Part shown: piece after piece, positions 52,908 to 62,216 of the stretch
Numbering within the stretch: position 1 is the first letter of the stretch
Layout: each line of letters opens with the position of its first letter
From: Flavobacterium sp. CF136
GTDB lineage: Bacteria; Bacteroidota; Bacteroidia; Flavobacteriales; Flavobacteriaceae
Assembly: GCF_000282055.1 (NCBI RefSeq)
Contig: NZ_AKJZ01000010.1
Location: 124,001 to 188,000 of the forward strand
DNA: 64,000 nt
Direction: 5' to 3'
Notes under the pieces: model-generated
Database searches by the model: none
The model's input: only the letters and a program-made list of their open reading frames with translations
What the model was told of the DNA's origin: nothing
Position numbers and translations under genes: made by a program

Positions 52908-54998
52908 ATGGAAAGTTTTAGAACAGAAATAGAAAATCCGATAGTTCAGAAAGAGATTATCGATTTGGAAAAAAAGATTCATTTATTCCGTGGAGGAAAA
53001 ATTGATGATGAGCGTTTTCGTAGTCTTCGTTTAGCACGTGGAATTTACGGACAACGTCAGGAAGGTGTTCAGATGATTCGTATCAAATTGCCTTATGGTA
53101 AAGTTACCAGCGAGCAATTGGTGCGTATCACTAAGGTTTCTGATGAATATTCTACAGGACGTTTGCACATTACAACGCGTCAGGATATCCAGATTCATTA
53201 CGTAAGTTTAGACAGGACTCCTGAACTTTGGGCCAATCTGGCGAAAGATGATATTACGTTACGTGAAGCTTGCGGTAATACTGTAAGGAATATTACAGGA
53301 AGTGAATTAGCAGGTGTAGATGTAAACGAACCATTTGATGTTACGCCTTACGCACACGGGATGTTTCAATATTTGTTGAGAAACCCAATCTGTCAGGAAA
53401 TGGGACGTAAATTCAAAATTTCGTTCTCTTCATCTGACGAAGACACTGCTTTGAGCTATTTGCACGATTTAGGATTTATTCCAAAAATTGTAGATGGTCA
53501 ACGTGGATTTAAAGTAGTTTTTGGTGGAGGTTTGGGTTCACAGCCAGCCCATGCTGAATTGCTTTCAGAATTTATTCCGGTTAACCAAATCATTCCAACA
53601 GCAGAAGGAATCATCCGTATTTTTGACAGATATGGTGAGCGTGCCAAAAGAATGAAAGCACGTATGAAATTCTTAATCAAAGAAATTGGTAAAGATGTTT
53701 TCCTTGATTTGGTTGAAAAAGAGAAAAAAGCAATCGCTTTTGAAACATACGAAATTGACACAACTGCTTTTGAAGGTGCTATTCCAGAGCCTTTATTGGA
53801 AGTGCCACAAGTAACTATTGATGATACTGCAGCTTATGAAGCATGGAAAAAATCAAATGTTATTGCACAGAAACAAGCAGGATATTTTGCTATTGGAATC
53901 AAAGTTTTATTAGGTGATTTTTATACTGATAAAGCCAGATTATTAGCAGATTTGATTAAAAATTATGGAGCAAATGAACTTCGTTTTTCATTGCGTCAAA
54001 ATATTGTAATTCGTCACATAAAAGAAGAAAATTTACCTTTCTTTTATCAGGAATTAGCCAAATTGGATATGGTAGCTTTAGGTTACAATACCATTGGCGA
54101 TATTACGGCTTGTCCTGGAACCGATACTTGTAATTTAGGAATTGCGAGCAGTACCGGAATTGCAGATGAATTAGAAAAAGTAATCAAAGCAGAATATCCA
54201 CAATACAGCAACAATACTGAAATTGAAATCAAAATCAGTGGTTGTATGAATGCTTGCGGACAACACAATATGTCGGCAATTGGTTTTCAGGGAATGTCAA
54301 TCAATTCCGGAAAATTAGTAGCTCCGGCATTGCAGGTTTTATTGGGTGGAGGAAGATTAGGAAATGGAGAAGGACGTTTTGCAGATAAAGTAATCAAAAT
54401 CCCAAGCCGCAGAGGACCAGATGCTTTGCGTACAATCTTAAATGATTATGATGCGAATGGAAAGGGTCAGAAATTCCTAAACTATTATGATGCAAAAGGA
54501 GAAAAATATTTCTATGAAATCTTAAAACCTTTCGCAGATGTAACCAATTTAACTGAAGCTGATTTTATTGACTGGGGTAATGCTGATAACTACGTAAAAG
54601 CAGTTGGAGTTGGAGAATGTGCCGGTGTTGTAATTGATTTGGTTGCTACTTTATTATTAGAAGCAAAAGACAAATTAACGTTCGCACAGGAATCATTCGA
54701 CGAAGGAAAATGGTCTGATGCAATTTATCATGCGTATGCAGGATTTGTTAATGGTGCAAAAGCATTATTGCTTTCTGAAAACGAAAAAACAAATAATCAT
54801 GCAGGAATTGTTGATTTGTTTGATACTGTTTTCATTGCAACTTCTAAAATAGAATTATCAACAAGCTTTAAGGAATTGGTATATCAAATCAATAAAACAG
54901 AACCTTCTGAAGCGTTTGCAAAAAAATATATTCAGGAAGGAATTGCGTTTTTTGATATAATTGAAAAATACAGAGCACAAGAATTAGCTAATGCTTAA
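52908..54998 (+). CDS. Sulfite reductase (siroheme, 4Fe-4S) with C-terminal HEPN-like domain
   Basis: 696 residues. Two ferredoxin-like/siroheme repeats of the nitrite/sulfite reductase family precede the cluster ligands Cys402, Cys408 (CPGTDTC) and Cys446, Cys450 (SGCMNAC), the CX5C...CX3C pattern. Residues from about 565 on form a separate helical domain (AKDKLTFAQESFDEGKWSDA) like the HEPN tail found on Bacteroidetes sulfite reductases. It reduces sulfite to sulfide. Position after cysHDN favours sulfite over nitrite. It overlaps cobA by 8 bp. Confidence 0.92.
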   Translation: MESFRTEIENPIVQKEIIDLEKKIHLFRGGKIDDERFRSLRLARGIYGQRQEGVQMIRIKLPYGKVTSEQLVRITKVSDEYSTGRLHITTRQDIQIHYVSLDRTPELWANLAKDDITLREACGNTVRNITGSELAGVDVNEPFDVTPYAHGMFQYLLRNPICQEMGRKFKISFSSSDEDTALSYLHDLGFIPKIVDGQRGFKVVFGGGLGSQPAHAELLSEFIPVNQIIPTAEGIIRIFDRYGERAKRMKARMKFLIKEIGKDVFLDLVEKEKKAIAFETYEIDTTAFEGAIPEPLLEVPQVTIDDTAAYEAWKKSNVIAQKQAGYFAIGIKVLLGDFYTDKARLLADLIKNYGANELRFSLRQNIVIRHIKEENLPFFYQELAKLDMVALGYNTIGDITACPGTDTCNLGIASSTGIADELEKVIKAEYPQYSNNTEIEIKISGCMNACGQHNMSAIGFQGMSINSGKLVAPALQVLLGGGRLGNGEGRFADKVIKIPSRRGPDALRTILNDYDANGKGQKFLNYYDAKGEKYFYEILKPFADVTNLTEADFIDWGNADNYVKAVGVGECAGVVIDLVATLLLEAKDKLTFAQESFDEGKWSDAIYHAYAGFVNGAKALLLSENEKTNNHAGIVDLFDTVFIATSKIELSTSFKELVYQINKTEPSEAFAKKYIQEGIAFFDIIEKYRAQELANA

Positions 54999-55752
54999 TA
55001 TCAAACCAAAAGTAACTTTAGTCGGTGCAGGTCCCGGCGATCCGGAATTGCTTACGCTGAAAGGTGTAAAAGCATTGGCTGAAGCGAATGTGGTTTTGTA
55101 TGATGCATTGGCAAATGAAGAAATATTGGCATATGCTCCTAAAAACGCCATCAAAATTTTTGTTGGTAAACAAATTGGAAATCACGCTTACACGCAGGAT
55201 CAGATTAATCAGTTGATTGTTGATAATGCTTTGACCTACGGAAATGTAGTTCGATTAAAAGGCGGTGATTCGTTTATTTTTGGGCGTGGAAGTGAAGAAA
55301 TCGAATTTGCTGAGAGTTTCGGAATTGAAACTGCTGTTATTCCAGGGATATCTTCAGTAGTTGCAGTTCCGGCGAGTCAGGGAATTTCAATTACTAAAAG
55401 AGGAGTTTCTGAGAGTTTTTGGGCTATTACGGGTACAACTTCCGACAGAAGATTGTCTTCGGATGTAGCTTTGGCCGCGCAATCATCAGCAACAGTTGTG
55501 ATTGTAATGGGAATGCACAAGTTGCCTCAGATTATCGATTTGTTTCAAAAAGAAGATAAAGGAGATTTACCAGTTGCGATTATTCAAAACGGAACAACAA
55601 CCGAAGAAAAAATAGGCGTTGGAACAGTAGATTCGATTTTAAATATTGTAAAAGAAGAAGTTTTAAGTTCACCGGCGATTATTGTTCTCGGAGAAGTTGT
55701 TCGCGAGAGCAATAAAAGGGGTTTTACGAAGAGTTTCTGTCAAAGGAAATGA
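54991..55752 (+). CDS. cobA: Uroporphyrinogen-III C-methyltransferase
   Basis: 253 residues. SAM-dependent methylation of uroporphyrinogen III, first step to siroheme for the sulfite reductase it overlaps by 8 bp. VTLVGAGPGDPELLTLKG at 9-26, LKGGDSFIFGRGSEE near 90-104 and IPGISSVVAVPA near 117-128. The last 15 residues (RESNKRGFTKSFCQRK) are a frameshifted version of a tail still legible downstream (55943-55996), so the C-terminus has been altered by a local tandem duplication. Confidence 0.93.
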   Translation: MLNIKPKVTLVGAGPGDPELLTLKGVKALAEANVVLYDALANEEILAYAPKNAIKIFVGKQIGNHAYTQDQINQLIVDNALTYGNVVRLKGGDSFIFGRGSEEIEFAESFGIETAVIPGISSVVAVPASQGISITKRGVSESFWAITGTTSDRRLSSDVALAAQSSATVVIVMGMHKLPQIIDLFQKEDKGDLPVAIIQNGTTTEEKIGVGTVDSILNIVKEEVLSSPAIIVLGEVVRESNKRGFTKSFCQRK

Positions 55753-55996
55753 TTCAATAGCTAAAAACTCCGTAGGAGTGGCCTGTTTTGTAGCGTCGGA
55801 TTTTAATCCGATGAAAGCGAGAGCAATAAATTAAAAGGGTTTTACGAAGAATTTCTGTCAAAAGAAATGATTCAATAGCTAAAAACTCCTTAGGAGTGAC
55901 CTGTTTTGTAGCGTCGGATTTTAATCCGATGAAAGCGAAAGCAATAAATTAAAAGGATTTTACGAAGAGTTTCTTTCAAAAGAAATTGCCCGATAA
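55703..55996 (+). repeat. Tandem repeat with degenerate copies of the cobA 3' end
   Basis: GCGAGAGCAATAAA recurs at 55703, 55817 and (as GCGAAAGC) 55935, giving two full units of 114 and 118 bp and a partial third. Each full unit carries the cobA tail, an AACTCCNTAGGAGTG hairpin and a TAGCGTCGGATTTTAATCC palindrome. Copy 1 has lost four bases (TTAA region), shifting frame. The third copy reads ESNKLKGFYEEFLSKEIAR then stop, probably the ancestral CobA end. No other gene in 55753-56038. Confidence 0.8.
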
Positions 55997-56038
55997 AATA
56001 TAAATCATCTAATTTTGGCTGGATGAAAATAAATTAAA

Positions 56039-56620
56039 ATGGAACAAAACGAATTATATCCAATATTCTTAAAACTTCACAATCTGAATGTGCTGATTGT
56101 GGGTGGAGGAAATGTAGGATTAGAAAAGCTTTCTTTTTTACTGAAATCAAGTCCAAATGCAAATGTAGAGGTTGTAGCAAAAGATTTTCATCTTGAGATT
56201 AAAGTCTTAGCAGAAAAACATCCTACACTTAAATTGACGCAATCGAAGTTTAAGAAAAAAATGCTCAAAAAACGCCATATGGTTATCGCTTGTACGGATG
56301 ATTTAGAAATAAATAAAAAAGTGTACGATTTATCACGAAAGCGTTATTTGATTTGCAATATTGCCGATACGCCGGATTTGTGTGATTATTATTTAGGTGG
56401 AATCGTAACGAAAGGAAATGTAAAAATTGCCATTTCGACCAACGGAAAATCACCAACAACCGCCAAAAGACTGCGGGAGTTTTTTGAAGAAGTAATTCCG
56501 GAGGACATCAATAAAATGGTTGAAAACCTTAATGAATACAGGAAAACTTTAAAAGGTGATTTTGAAGATAAGGTTAAAAAGATGAACGAAATTACCGCTT
56601 CGTTAAAAAACAAAGAGTAA
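56039..56620 (+). CDS. Precorrin-2 dehydrogenase / sirohydrochlorin ferrochelatase
   Basis: 193 residues, the Met8p/CysG-N-type bifunctional domain without a methyltransferase. The NAD fold VLIVGGGNVGLEKLSFLL at 15-32 and the conserved Asp in CTDDLEINKKVYD near 81-93, with ISTNGKSPTTAKRLRE near 133-148. It finishes siroheme from the CobA product. Confidence 0.92.
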   Translation: MEQNELYPIFLKLHNLNVLIVGGGNVGLEKLSFLLKSSPNANVEVVAKDFHLEIKVLAEKHPTLKLTQSKFKKKMLKKRHMVIACTDDLEINKKVYDLSRKRYLICNIADTPDLCDYYLGGIVTKGNVKIAISTNGKSPTTAKRLREFFEEVIPEDINKMVENLNEYRKTLKGDFEDKVKKMNEITASLKNKE

Positions 56621-56716
56621 AAAGTTTCGCAAAGTAATGAATGATAAAAATCATTGAAATAAGAATAAATTATTCGTTTCTTTGTATTATTAAGAATGAT
56701 TATAAACAACAACATA

Positions 56717-57769
56717 ATGATTAAAACAGATATACTTATAATTGGAGCAGGACCAACAGGTTTATTTGCCGTATTCGAGGCAGGATTATTAAAATTAAAA
56801 TGCCATATTTTAGATGCTTTACCACAAGCAGGAGGACAACTTTCAGAATTGTATCCAAAGAAACCTATTTATGACATTCCTGGTTTTCCGGAAGTTTTAG
56901 CAGGAGATTTAATTGATAACTTACAGGAACAAATTAAACAATTTGAGCCGGGTTATACATTAGGAGAGCGTGCTGAAACCATCGAAAAACAAGAAGACGG
57001 AAGCTTTATTGTTACTTCAAATAAAGGAACCAGATTTCATGCGCCGGTTATTGCTATCGCAGGGGGATTAGGAAGTTTTGAGCCTCGTAAACCACTTATA
57101 GAAGATATCGAGTTTTATGAAGATAAAGGAGTAAAATACTTTATCAAAAATCCTGAAAAATTCAGGGATAAAAGAGTTGTAATTGCAGGAGGAGGAGATT
57201 CAGCTTTAGACTGGAGTATTTTCCTTTCTAATGTGGCCTCAGAGGTAACTTTGATTCACCGAAGAAACGAATTTAGAGGAGCATTGGATTCTGTAGAAAA
57301 AGTACAGGAATTAAAAACTGCAGGAAAAATTAAATTAATCACACCGGCAGAAGTTATAGGAATCAACGGAGCAGAGCACGTAGAATCTTTGGATATCGAA
57401 GAAAACGGAGCACACCGTAAAATCGAAACAGATTTCTTTATTCCACTTTTCGGATTAACTCCAAAATTAGGACCAATCGCAGACTGGGGACTTGATATTG
57501 AGAAAAACGCAATTAAAGTAAACAACGCATTGGACTACCAAACCAATATTCCGGGAATCTTCGCTATCGGAGACGTTAATACATACCCGGGGAAATTAAA
57601 ATTAATCCTTTGCGGATTCCACGAAGCGACTTTGATGTGCCAGGCGGCCTACCAAATCATCAATCCTGGTAAAAAATACGTTTTAAAATATACCACCGTT
57701 TCAGGTGTTGACGGTTTTGACGGAACTCGTAAAGAAGCTCCGAAAGCGGTTGTTAAGGCAATTGTATAA
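56717..57769 (+). CDS. Ferredoxin-NADP reductase, thioredoxin-reductase-like
   Basis: 350 residues from ATG 56717 (MIKTDILIIGAGPTGL); seven residues upstream (56696) look like an unconserved extension. FAD site GAGPTGLFAVFEAG, NADP site VVIAGGGDSALDWSIFL near 155-171, second FAD site AIGDVNTYPG near 276-285. No CxxC, so not a thioredoxin reductase. It probably supplies reduced ferredoxin for CysH/sulfite reductase; its position at the end of the operon supports that. Confidence 0.9.
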   Translation: MIKTDILIIGAGPTGLFAVFEAGLLKLKCHILDALPQAGGQLSELYPKKPIYDIPGFPEVLAGDLIDNLQEQIKQFEPGYTLGERAETIEKQEDGSFIVTSNKGTRFHAPVIAIAGGLGSFEPRKPLIEDIEFYEDKGVKYFIKNPEKFRDKRVVIAGGGDSALDWSIFLSNVASEVTLIHRRNEFRGALDSVEKVQELKTAGKIKLITPAEVIGINGAEHVESLDIEENGAHRKIETDFFIPLFGLTPKLGPIADWGLDIEKNAIKVNNALDYQTNIPGIFAIGDVNTYPGKLKLILCGFHEATLMCQAAYQIINPGKKYVLKYTTVSGVDGFDGTRKEAPKAVVKAIV

Positions 57770-57821
57770 TTTAAAGATGCTAAGTTTCTAAGATTCTGAG
57801 TATCTTAGATTTTTAAATAGT

Positions 57822-57858
57822 AAAGCTCAAACTTGTAATATAGTTTGAGCTTTTTTTA
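57822..57858 (+). terminator. Terminator at the end of the sulfate-assimilation operon
   Basis: Perfect 12-base arms AAAGCTCAAACT / AGTTTGAGCTTT, eight-base loop and T tract. Confidence 0.9.
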
Positions 57859-57892
57859 TTCGTATCTTTGTGTTATATAAATTTTGATTATC

Positions 57893-58120
57893 ATGAATTT
57901 AGAAACTAGAAAATATCAATTTATTCAGGAGTTGGTTAAAGTTGAAGATGTGAGCATTTTAGAGAAACTGGAATTGGTTTTGAAAGCTAATCAAAATGAT
58001 TGGTTTGATGAATTATCAACTTCAGAACAAGCTGAAATTCAAATTGGACTTGAGCAGGCTGATAAAGGTGAATTAACAAGCCATGAAGATGTTATGAAAA
58101 GATTTTCAAAATGGCATTAA
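57893..58120 (+). CDS. Antitoxin-like small protein
   Basis: 75 residues from ATG 57893; an in-frame ATG 9 bp earlier is less likely. N-terminal MNLETRKYQFIQELVKVED and C-terminal ELTSHEDVMKRFSKWH, the pattern of small addiction-module antitoxins of Bacteroidetes. It overlaps the next gene by 10 bp, as expected of a toxin-antitoxin pair with antitoxin first. Confidence 0.82.
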   Translation: MNLETRKYQFIQELVKVEDVSILEKLELVLKANQNDWFDELSTSEQAEIQIGLEQADKGELTSHEDVMKRFSKWH

Positions 58121-58404
58121 AGTTTGAATGGACATCACAGGCGATAAAAGGTTTTGATGAAGTTGTTGATTATTTGGAAGCAAAATGGATAACCAAGGAA
58201 ATTCTAAATCTGGAAACTAAAATTCAACAAGTAATAAATCAAATAAGCCTTAATCCTGAACAATTTCCAAAATCAAAAAGAATACAAAATCTGCATAAAG
58301 CAATTGTTGATAAAAACAATTATTTGGTTTACAGAATAAATAAACCATCTGAAATTATCGAAATTATTAATTTTAGAGGTACGAAGCAAAAGCCAAAATA
58401 TTAA
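58111..58404 (+). CDS. RelE/ParE superfamily toxin
   Basis: 97 residues. WTSQAIKGFDEVVDYLEAKW near 7-26 and a C-terminal beta-rich IVDKNNYLVYRINKPSEIIEIINF with NFRGTKQKPKY. ParE/RelE-like fold; whether it targets gyrase or mRNA cannot be told. Forms a module with the preceding gene, inserted between sulfate assimilation and metH. Confidence 0.85.
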   Translation: MALKFEWTSQAIKGFDEVVDYLEAKWITKEILNLETKIQQVINQISLNPEQFPKSKRIQNLHKAIVDKNNYLVYRINKPSEIIEIINFRGTKQKPKY

Positions 58405-58464
58405 AATTACTAAATAATCCGGTCTTAAAATCTTAGAAATTCAGAACCTTAGAATCTAAAAAAA

Positions 58465-58824
58465 ATGGCTTTTGACGAAGATAATGCACAAAGAATTAGG
58501 ACTTTTCTCCAACATAAAGAAGCTGATTTTTTCGAAAAAAAAATGTTTGGAGGTCTCGTTTTTATGGTAGACAACAAAATGTGCTGCGGAACCCGGCTTG
58601 ACAAACAAATTGGAGAAAATCTTTTGCTTTGCAGAATTGGCGATAATGCATATCTGAATTCATTAGAAAGAGACGATGTGATACCAATGTCAAGTTCCGA
58701 AAGACCAATCAAAAACTATATTTTTGTCACCGAAAATGGCTGGCAAAGAAATAAGGATTTAGAGTTTTGGCTACAGCTTTGTTTAGATTTTAATCCGATA
58801 GCAAAAGCAAGTAAGAAAAAATAA
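58465..58824 (+). CDS. TfoX N-terminal domain protein
   Basis: 119 residues. FFEKKMFGGLVFMVDNKMCCGT near 25-46 matches the TfoX/Sxy N-terminal domain; the C-terminal TfoX domain is absent. Such stand-alone domains are widespread and not proven competence regulators. No functional link with its neighbours. Confidence 0.8.
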   Translation: MAFDEDNAQRIRTFLQHKEADFFEKKMFGGLVFMVDNKMCCGTRLDKQIGENLLLCRIGDNAYLNSLERDDVIPMSSSERPIKNYIFVTENGWQRNKDLEFWLQLCLDFNPIAKASKKK

Positions 58825-58909
58825 TTCATTAGAATCACTAATCACTACAATAATAAAAAATAAAGTTAGAATCTTAGTGACTTATAACCTCAGAAACTTA
58901 AAAAAACAC

Positions 58910-58940
58910 TTGCAAGTGGTAAGGCTATTTCATAACTTTG
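58910..58940 (+). promoter_or_regulatory. metH promoter
   Basis: TTG at 58910-58912, 20-base spacer and TAACTTTG at 58933-58940, an exact TAnnTTTG. It is 24 bases before the riboswitch. Confidence 0.75.
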
Positions 58941-58963
58941 CGCCGTTCCTATTTTTATTGTCA

Positions 58964-59072
58964 GTTATCACGAAAGGCGGAGGGAAAGACCCAATGAAAC
59001 CTTAGCAACCCTTTACTATAAAGAAGGTGCTACATTCTACTTAATACCAACACAGTATTTAAGATAGATAAC
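58964..59072 (+). ncRNA. SAM-I (S-box) riboswitch of metH
   Basis: GTTATC (58964-58969) pairs with GATAAC (59067-59072) to close the element. Core words: GGCGGAGGGAAAGACCC, AATGAAACCTTAGCAACC, CTTTACTATAAAG hairpin, AAGGTGCT, and AATACCAACACAGTATT hairpin. The gene it controls starts 300 bases further on. Confidence 0.93.
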
Positions 59073-59373
59073 ACAAATACACAAAGTATTTCTCAAACTT
59101 TTCCTGACAACATTACAATATAATTTTACTGAATTAATTTCAGTATCATGAGCGAATCATTGACGCATTTTTTGCAGTCATGGGTTCCCGCTTTTTGTTG
59201 CAATCTTTTGCTTTTTAAAGAAAAAGCAAAAGGATTTCCACTTCAATCGGGGCTAGTTAGCCATCAATAGTGAATTTTGGAATTAATGTAAAAAAATGTA
59301 ATTATCTTCAGGATAATACATAATAATTAAATAAAGCTTGGCGCCTTTAGCGTCTTTGCGAGAAAGGAAAAAT
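59073..59373 (+). other. Long metH leader with AAAAAGCAAAAGGATT hairpin
   Basis: The space between the riboswitch and metH holds no gene. A strong hairpin at 59202-59236 (AATCTTTTGCTTTTT / AAAAAGCAAAAGGATT, one bulge) could serve as a terminator or an expression-platform element, but the T run lies on the 5' arm rather than after it. The CTTTAGCGTCTTTGCGAGAA words before the start belong to a dispersed repeat. Confidence 0.5.
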
Positions 59374-60378
59374 ATGTCAATAACAATTCAGGAAGCAATC
59401 AAAAAAAATATCCTAATCCTTGATGGAGCAATGGGAACCATGCTGCAGCGCTACAATTTCTCTGAAGAAGATTTTCGCGGAGAGCGTTTCAAAGATTTTC
59501 CGCATCCGTTAAAAGGAAACAACGATTTACTATCGTTAACACAGCCAAAAGCAATCCGCGATGTGCATGCCGCTTATTATGAAGCCGGTGCAGACATTGT
59601 AGAAACCAACACCTTTTCAGGAACCACAATCGGTATGGCCGATTATTTCCTGGAGGATCTGGTTTACGAATTAAACTACGAATCGGCTAAAATTGCCCGT
59701 GAAGTAGCCGATGAGTTTACAGCCAAAAATCCGGACAAACCACGTTTTGTAGCCGGTTCCATCGGACCGACAAACAGAACTGCAAGTATGTCGCCGGACG
59801 TAAATGATCCGGGTTACAGAGCCGTAACTTTTGATGATTTAAGAATTGCGTACAAACAACAAGTTGAAGCTTTAATGGACGGAGGTTGCGATTTGCTTTT
59901 GGTAGAAACTATTTTTGATACTTTAAATGCGAAAGCGGCACTTTTTGCCATTGAAGAAGTAAAAGACGAACGTAATCTGGATATTCCAATTATGGTTTCA
60001 GGAACAATTACCGATGCTTCAGGAAGAACGCTTTCTGGACAAACGGTTGAAGCGTTTTTGATTTCAGTATCACATATTCCGTTATTAAGTGTAGGATTCA
60101 ATTGCGCTTTAGGAGCCGATTTGCTGAAACCGTATTTAAAAACATTAGCACAACATACAAGTTTTAATGTTTCGGCACACCCCAATGCAGGTTTGCCAAA
60201 CGCATTCGGACAATACGATGAAACACCGGAGCAGACTCAGGCATTCATCAAAGAATATTTAGATGATAATTTAATCAATATAATAGGTGGTTGTTGTGGA
60301 ACAACGCCGGATCATATTCGATTAATTGCTGAAGTTGCGAAGGATTATAAGCCTAGAGTTCCGAGTGCAGTGATATAA
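59374..60378 (+). CDS. metH: Methionine synthase N-terminal subunit (homocysteine-binding domain)
   Basis: 334 residues from ATG 59374 ([24 protein letters not shown]); an upstream TTG at 59338 would add 12 residues encoded by the dispersed repeat. Zinc ligands: Cys in GFNCALGA near 237 and the pair in GGCCGTTP near 300-301. It is the homocysteine S-methyltransferase domain only, as in the split MetH of Flavobacteriia. The other domains are encoded from 62217. Confidence 0.95.
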   Translation: MSITIQEAIKKNILILDGAMGTMLQRYNFSEEDFRGERFKDFPHPLKGNNDLLSLTQPKAIRDVHAAYYEAGADIVETNTFSGTTIGMADYFLEDLVYELNYESAKIAREVADEFTAKNPDKPRFVAGSIGPTNRTASMSPDVNDPGYRAVTFDDLRIAYKQQVEALMDGGCDLLLVETIFDTLNAKAALFAIEEVKDERNLDIPIMVSGTITDASGRTLSGQTVEAFLISVSHIPLLSVGFNCALGADLLKPYLKTLAQHTSFNVSAHPNAGLPNAFGQYDETPEQTQAFIKEYLDDNLINIIGGCCGTTPDHIRLIAEVAKDYKPRVPSAVI

Positions 60379-60475
60379 ATTAAAGGATTTGTAACTGTAT
60401 TAAATAAGTGCTTTCGAGTGATAAGGTAGTTTGATTTCCTGTGTATTAAATGGTGTAAAAAAAATAAAAAATATT

Positions 60476-61648
60476 ATGCATATTAAAGTTGTTTTTATTG
60501 GATTTTTAACTTGTTTAAGTTTGCTTTTTTTGAGTTGTTCTAATTCTGATGATAGTTCTGATAATGGTTTTGCTATCATTAAAACTGATAAGAATTGCAC
60601 ACAGAATGTAAATATTCCAGATGCCAATTTTAACGCTAAATTATTATCTTCAACAGCTTCACTTAATAATGTTGTCGCTGTAAATTTGGAAGGTTTTGTG
60701 ACTAAAATTGATACTAATGGAGATGGAATTATTCAAGTTTGTGAAGCCGAAAACATTACAGAGTTAATTGTTGATAACTCAAATATCTCTTCATTGGATG
60801 GCTTACTTTCCTTTCGTAATCTTAGAAGTATTTCTTGTAGAGGAAATAAAATTAGCACATTAGATCTTTCGAGTTTTAAACAACTACACTCCATATACTG
60901 TGATAATAATAATCTTACGAATTTGAATATAAAAGGTTTAAGCAAACTAAAAATACTTTGGTGCTATCAAAATCAATTAACAATACTTGATTTAAGTTCT
61001 TCACCTTTATTAGAATCTTTGTTTTTTGAAAATAATAAAATTAGCACTTTGAATATCAGTAATTCAAAAAACATTACTGCTATACGAGGCTATTATAACA
61101 AATTGACTAGTATATCAGTAAGTCATTTAAAGAATTTGAATCAATTATATATAGATAATAATTTATTGACTTCTCTAGATGTTAAAGATCTACAGAATTT
61201 AACCACATTGAATTGTTCAAATAATAATATGACCTCTTTGAATACTTCAAATTGCATTAATTTAATGGATATATCTTGTGATAACAACCTTTTAACGGAT
61301 TTAAAATTAAGTAATTGTGGTAAGTTAAATGCTTTAAGATGCTATAGTAATAAATTAGTTACAATCGATTTAAATGGTTTGACAGCATTACAAAATTTAG
61401 ATATATCGAATAACCTTTTAACTAGTTTAGATATTCGTTATTGTCCGATTCTGGAATATTTAACAGTATATAATATGAGTAATTTACAAACGATGGTGTT
61501 AAAAAACGCAAGTAATTTGAATAATTACTATTTTGGAAACAACCCTAAGCTTACCTCTATTTGTTGTGATGTTTCGGAATTAGCAGAAGTTCAAAGTCAA
61601 GTTAATTTTTGGGGATATAACTGTATTGTTAGCACTAATTGCTTTTAA
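60476..61648 (+). CDS. Leucine-rich-repeat lipoprotein inserted between metH parts
   Basis: 390 residues from ATG 60476. Lipobox LFLSC with lipid Cys at about residue 20, followed by a Ser/Asp-rich linker (SNSDDSSDNG). EF-hand-like DTNGDGIIQVCE near 80, then about a dozen repeats of the type L-x-x-LxCxxNxLTxLDxS (NLTTLNCSNNNMTSLNTSN). Surface-exposed, possibly adhesive. Unrelated to methionine, so it looks like an insertion; its codon use and AT-rich sequence do not stand out sharply. Confidence 0.88.
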   Translation: MHIKVVFIGFLTCLSLLFLSCSNSDDSSDNGFAIIKTDKNCTQNVNIPDANFNAKLLSSTASLNNVVAVNLEGFVTKIDTNGDGIIQVCEAENITELIVDNSNISSLDGLLSFRNLRSISCRGNKISTLDLSSFKQLHSIYCDNNNLTNLNIKGLSKLKILWCYQNQLTILDLSSSPLLESLFFENNKISTLNISNSKNITAIRGYYNKLTSISVSHLKNLNQLYIDNNLLTSLDVKDLQNLTTLNCSNNNMTSLNTSNCINLMDISCDNNLLTDLKLSNCGKLNALRCYSNKLVTIDLNGLTALQNLDISNNLLTSLDIRYCPILEYLTVYNMSNLQTMVLKNASNLNNYYFGNNPKLTSICCDVSELAEVQSQVNFWGYNCIVSTNCF

Positions 61649-61689
61649 CATTAGAGAAGTTAGTTAATATTACCATTTTGGTTTTGTGG

Positions 61690-62205
61690 TTGCCCCCTGC
61701 TAACGCGAGCTTCTAGCTCGTGCCCGCAAAGAAAGATTATTATAAGATTTTAAAATTTACAATTGGAATGTGCACGAGCGTGACGCTCGCACCAGCAAAA
61801 AAAGAAAGTTCCGTAGGGACGAGATATTTTATAGCAACGGAATTTATTCCGTTGATGATGGAAATGATTCACGGCAAGAGTTCCGTAGGAACGACACATA
61901 TAATTTAAAGAATTTATTTCGTCAAAAATAAAATTGAAATCTCGGAAACATAAAATATCTTATGAAACCGAGTGCCGCGTGAGGGATAGAAGCGGCTAGC
62001 CCACAGCCTGACGAAGGAAGAGCGAGGACTAATAGCGGATAGCCCGGCCCTTGGGACACGCCCAAAGGAAATCTTGAAAAACTTTTAGGATTTGAAATAT
62101 TAGAATGAGATTGCTTCGTTCCTCGCAAAGACAAGCAAAACGTTGAAATAAAAGTTCCAGAGGAACAAAACATATTGTAGCAACGGAATTTATTCCGTTG
62201 AAAAT
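61690..62205. repeat. Cluster of unrelated short dispersed repeats
   Basis: This gap carries no convincing gene. It holds a GCGAGCTTCTAGCTCG palindrome, GCACGAGCGTGACGCTCG, two TTCCGTAGGGACGA / TTCCGTAGGAACGA hairpin-like units, three ACGGAATTTATTCCGT palindromes (61834, 62182 and neighbours), and a GC-rich block (61970-62080: GCCGCGTGAGGGATAGAAGC, GCGGATAGCCCGGCCC). Short frames across it are built from repeat sequence. Confidence 0.75.
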
Positions 62206-62216
62206 TGAAAAAAGAA

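Noticed and set aside
59202..59236. Hairpin in the metH leader as the riboswitch terminator
   Set aside because: The T run precedes rather than follows the hairpin and the element resembles a dispersed repeat, so a terminator call is not supported.
61720..61908. 62-codon frame between metH parts
   Set aside because: It consists of dispersed palindromic repeats and has no family resemblance.
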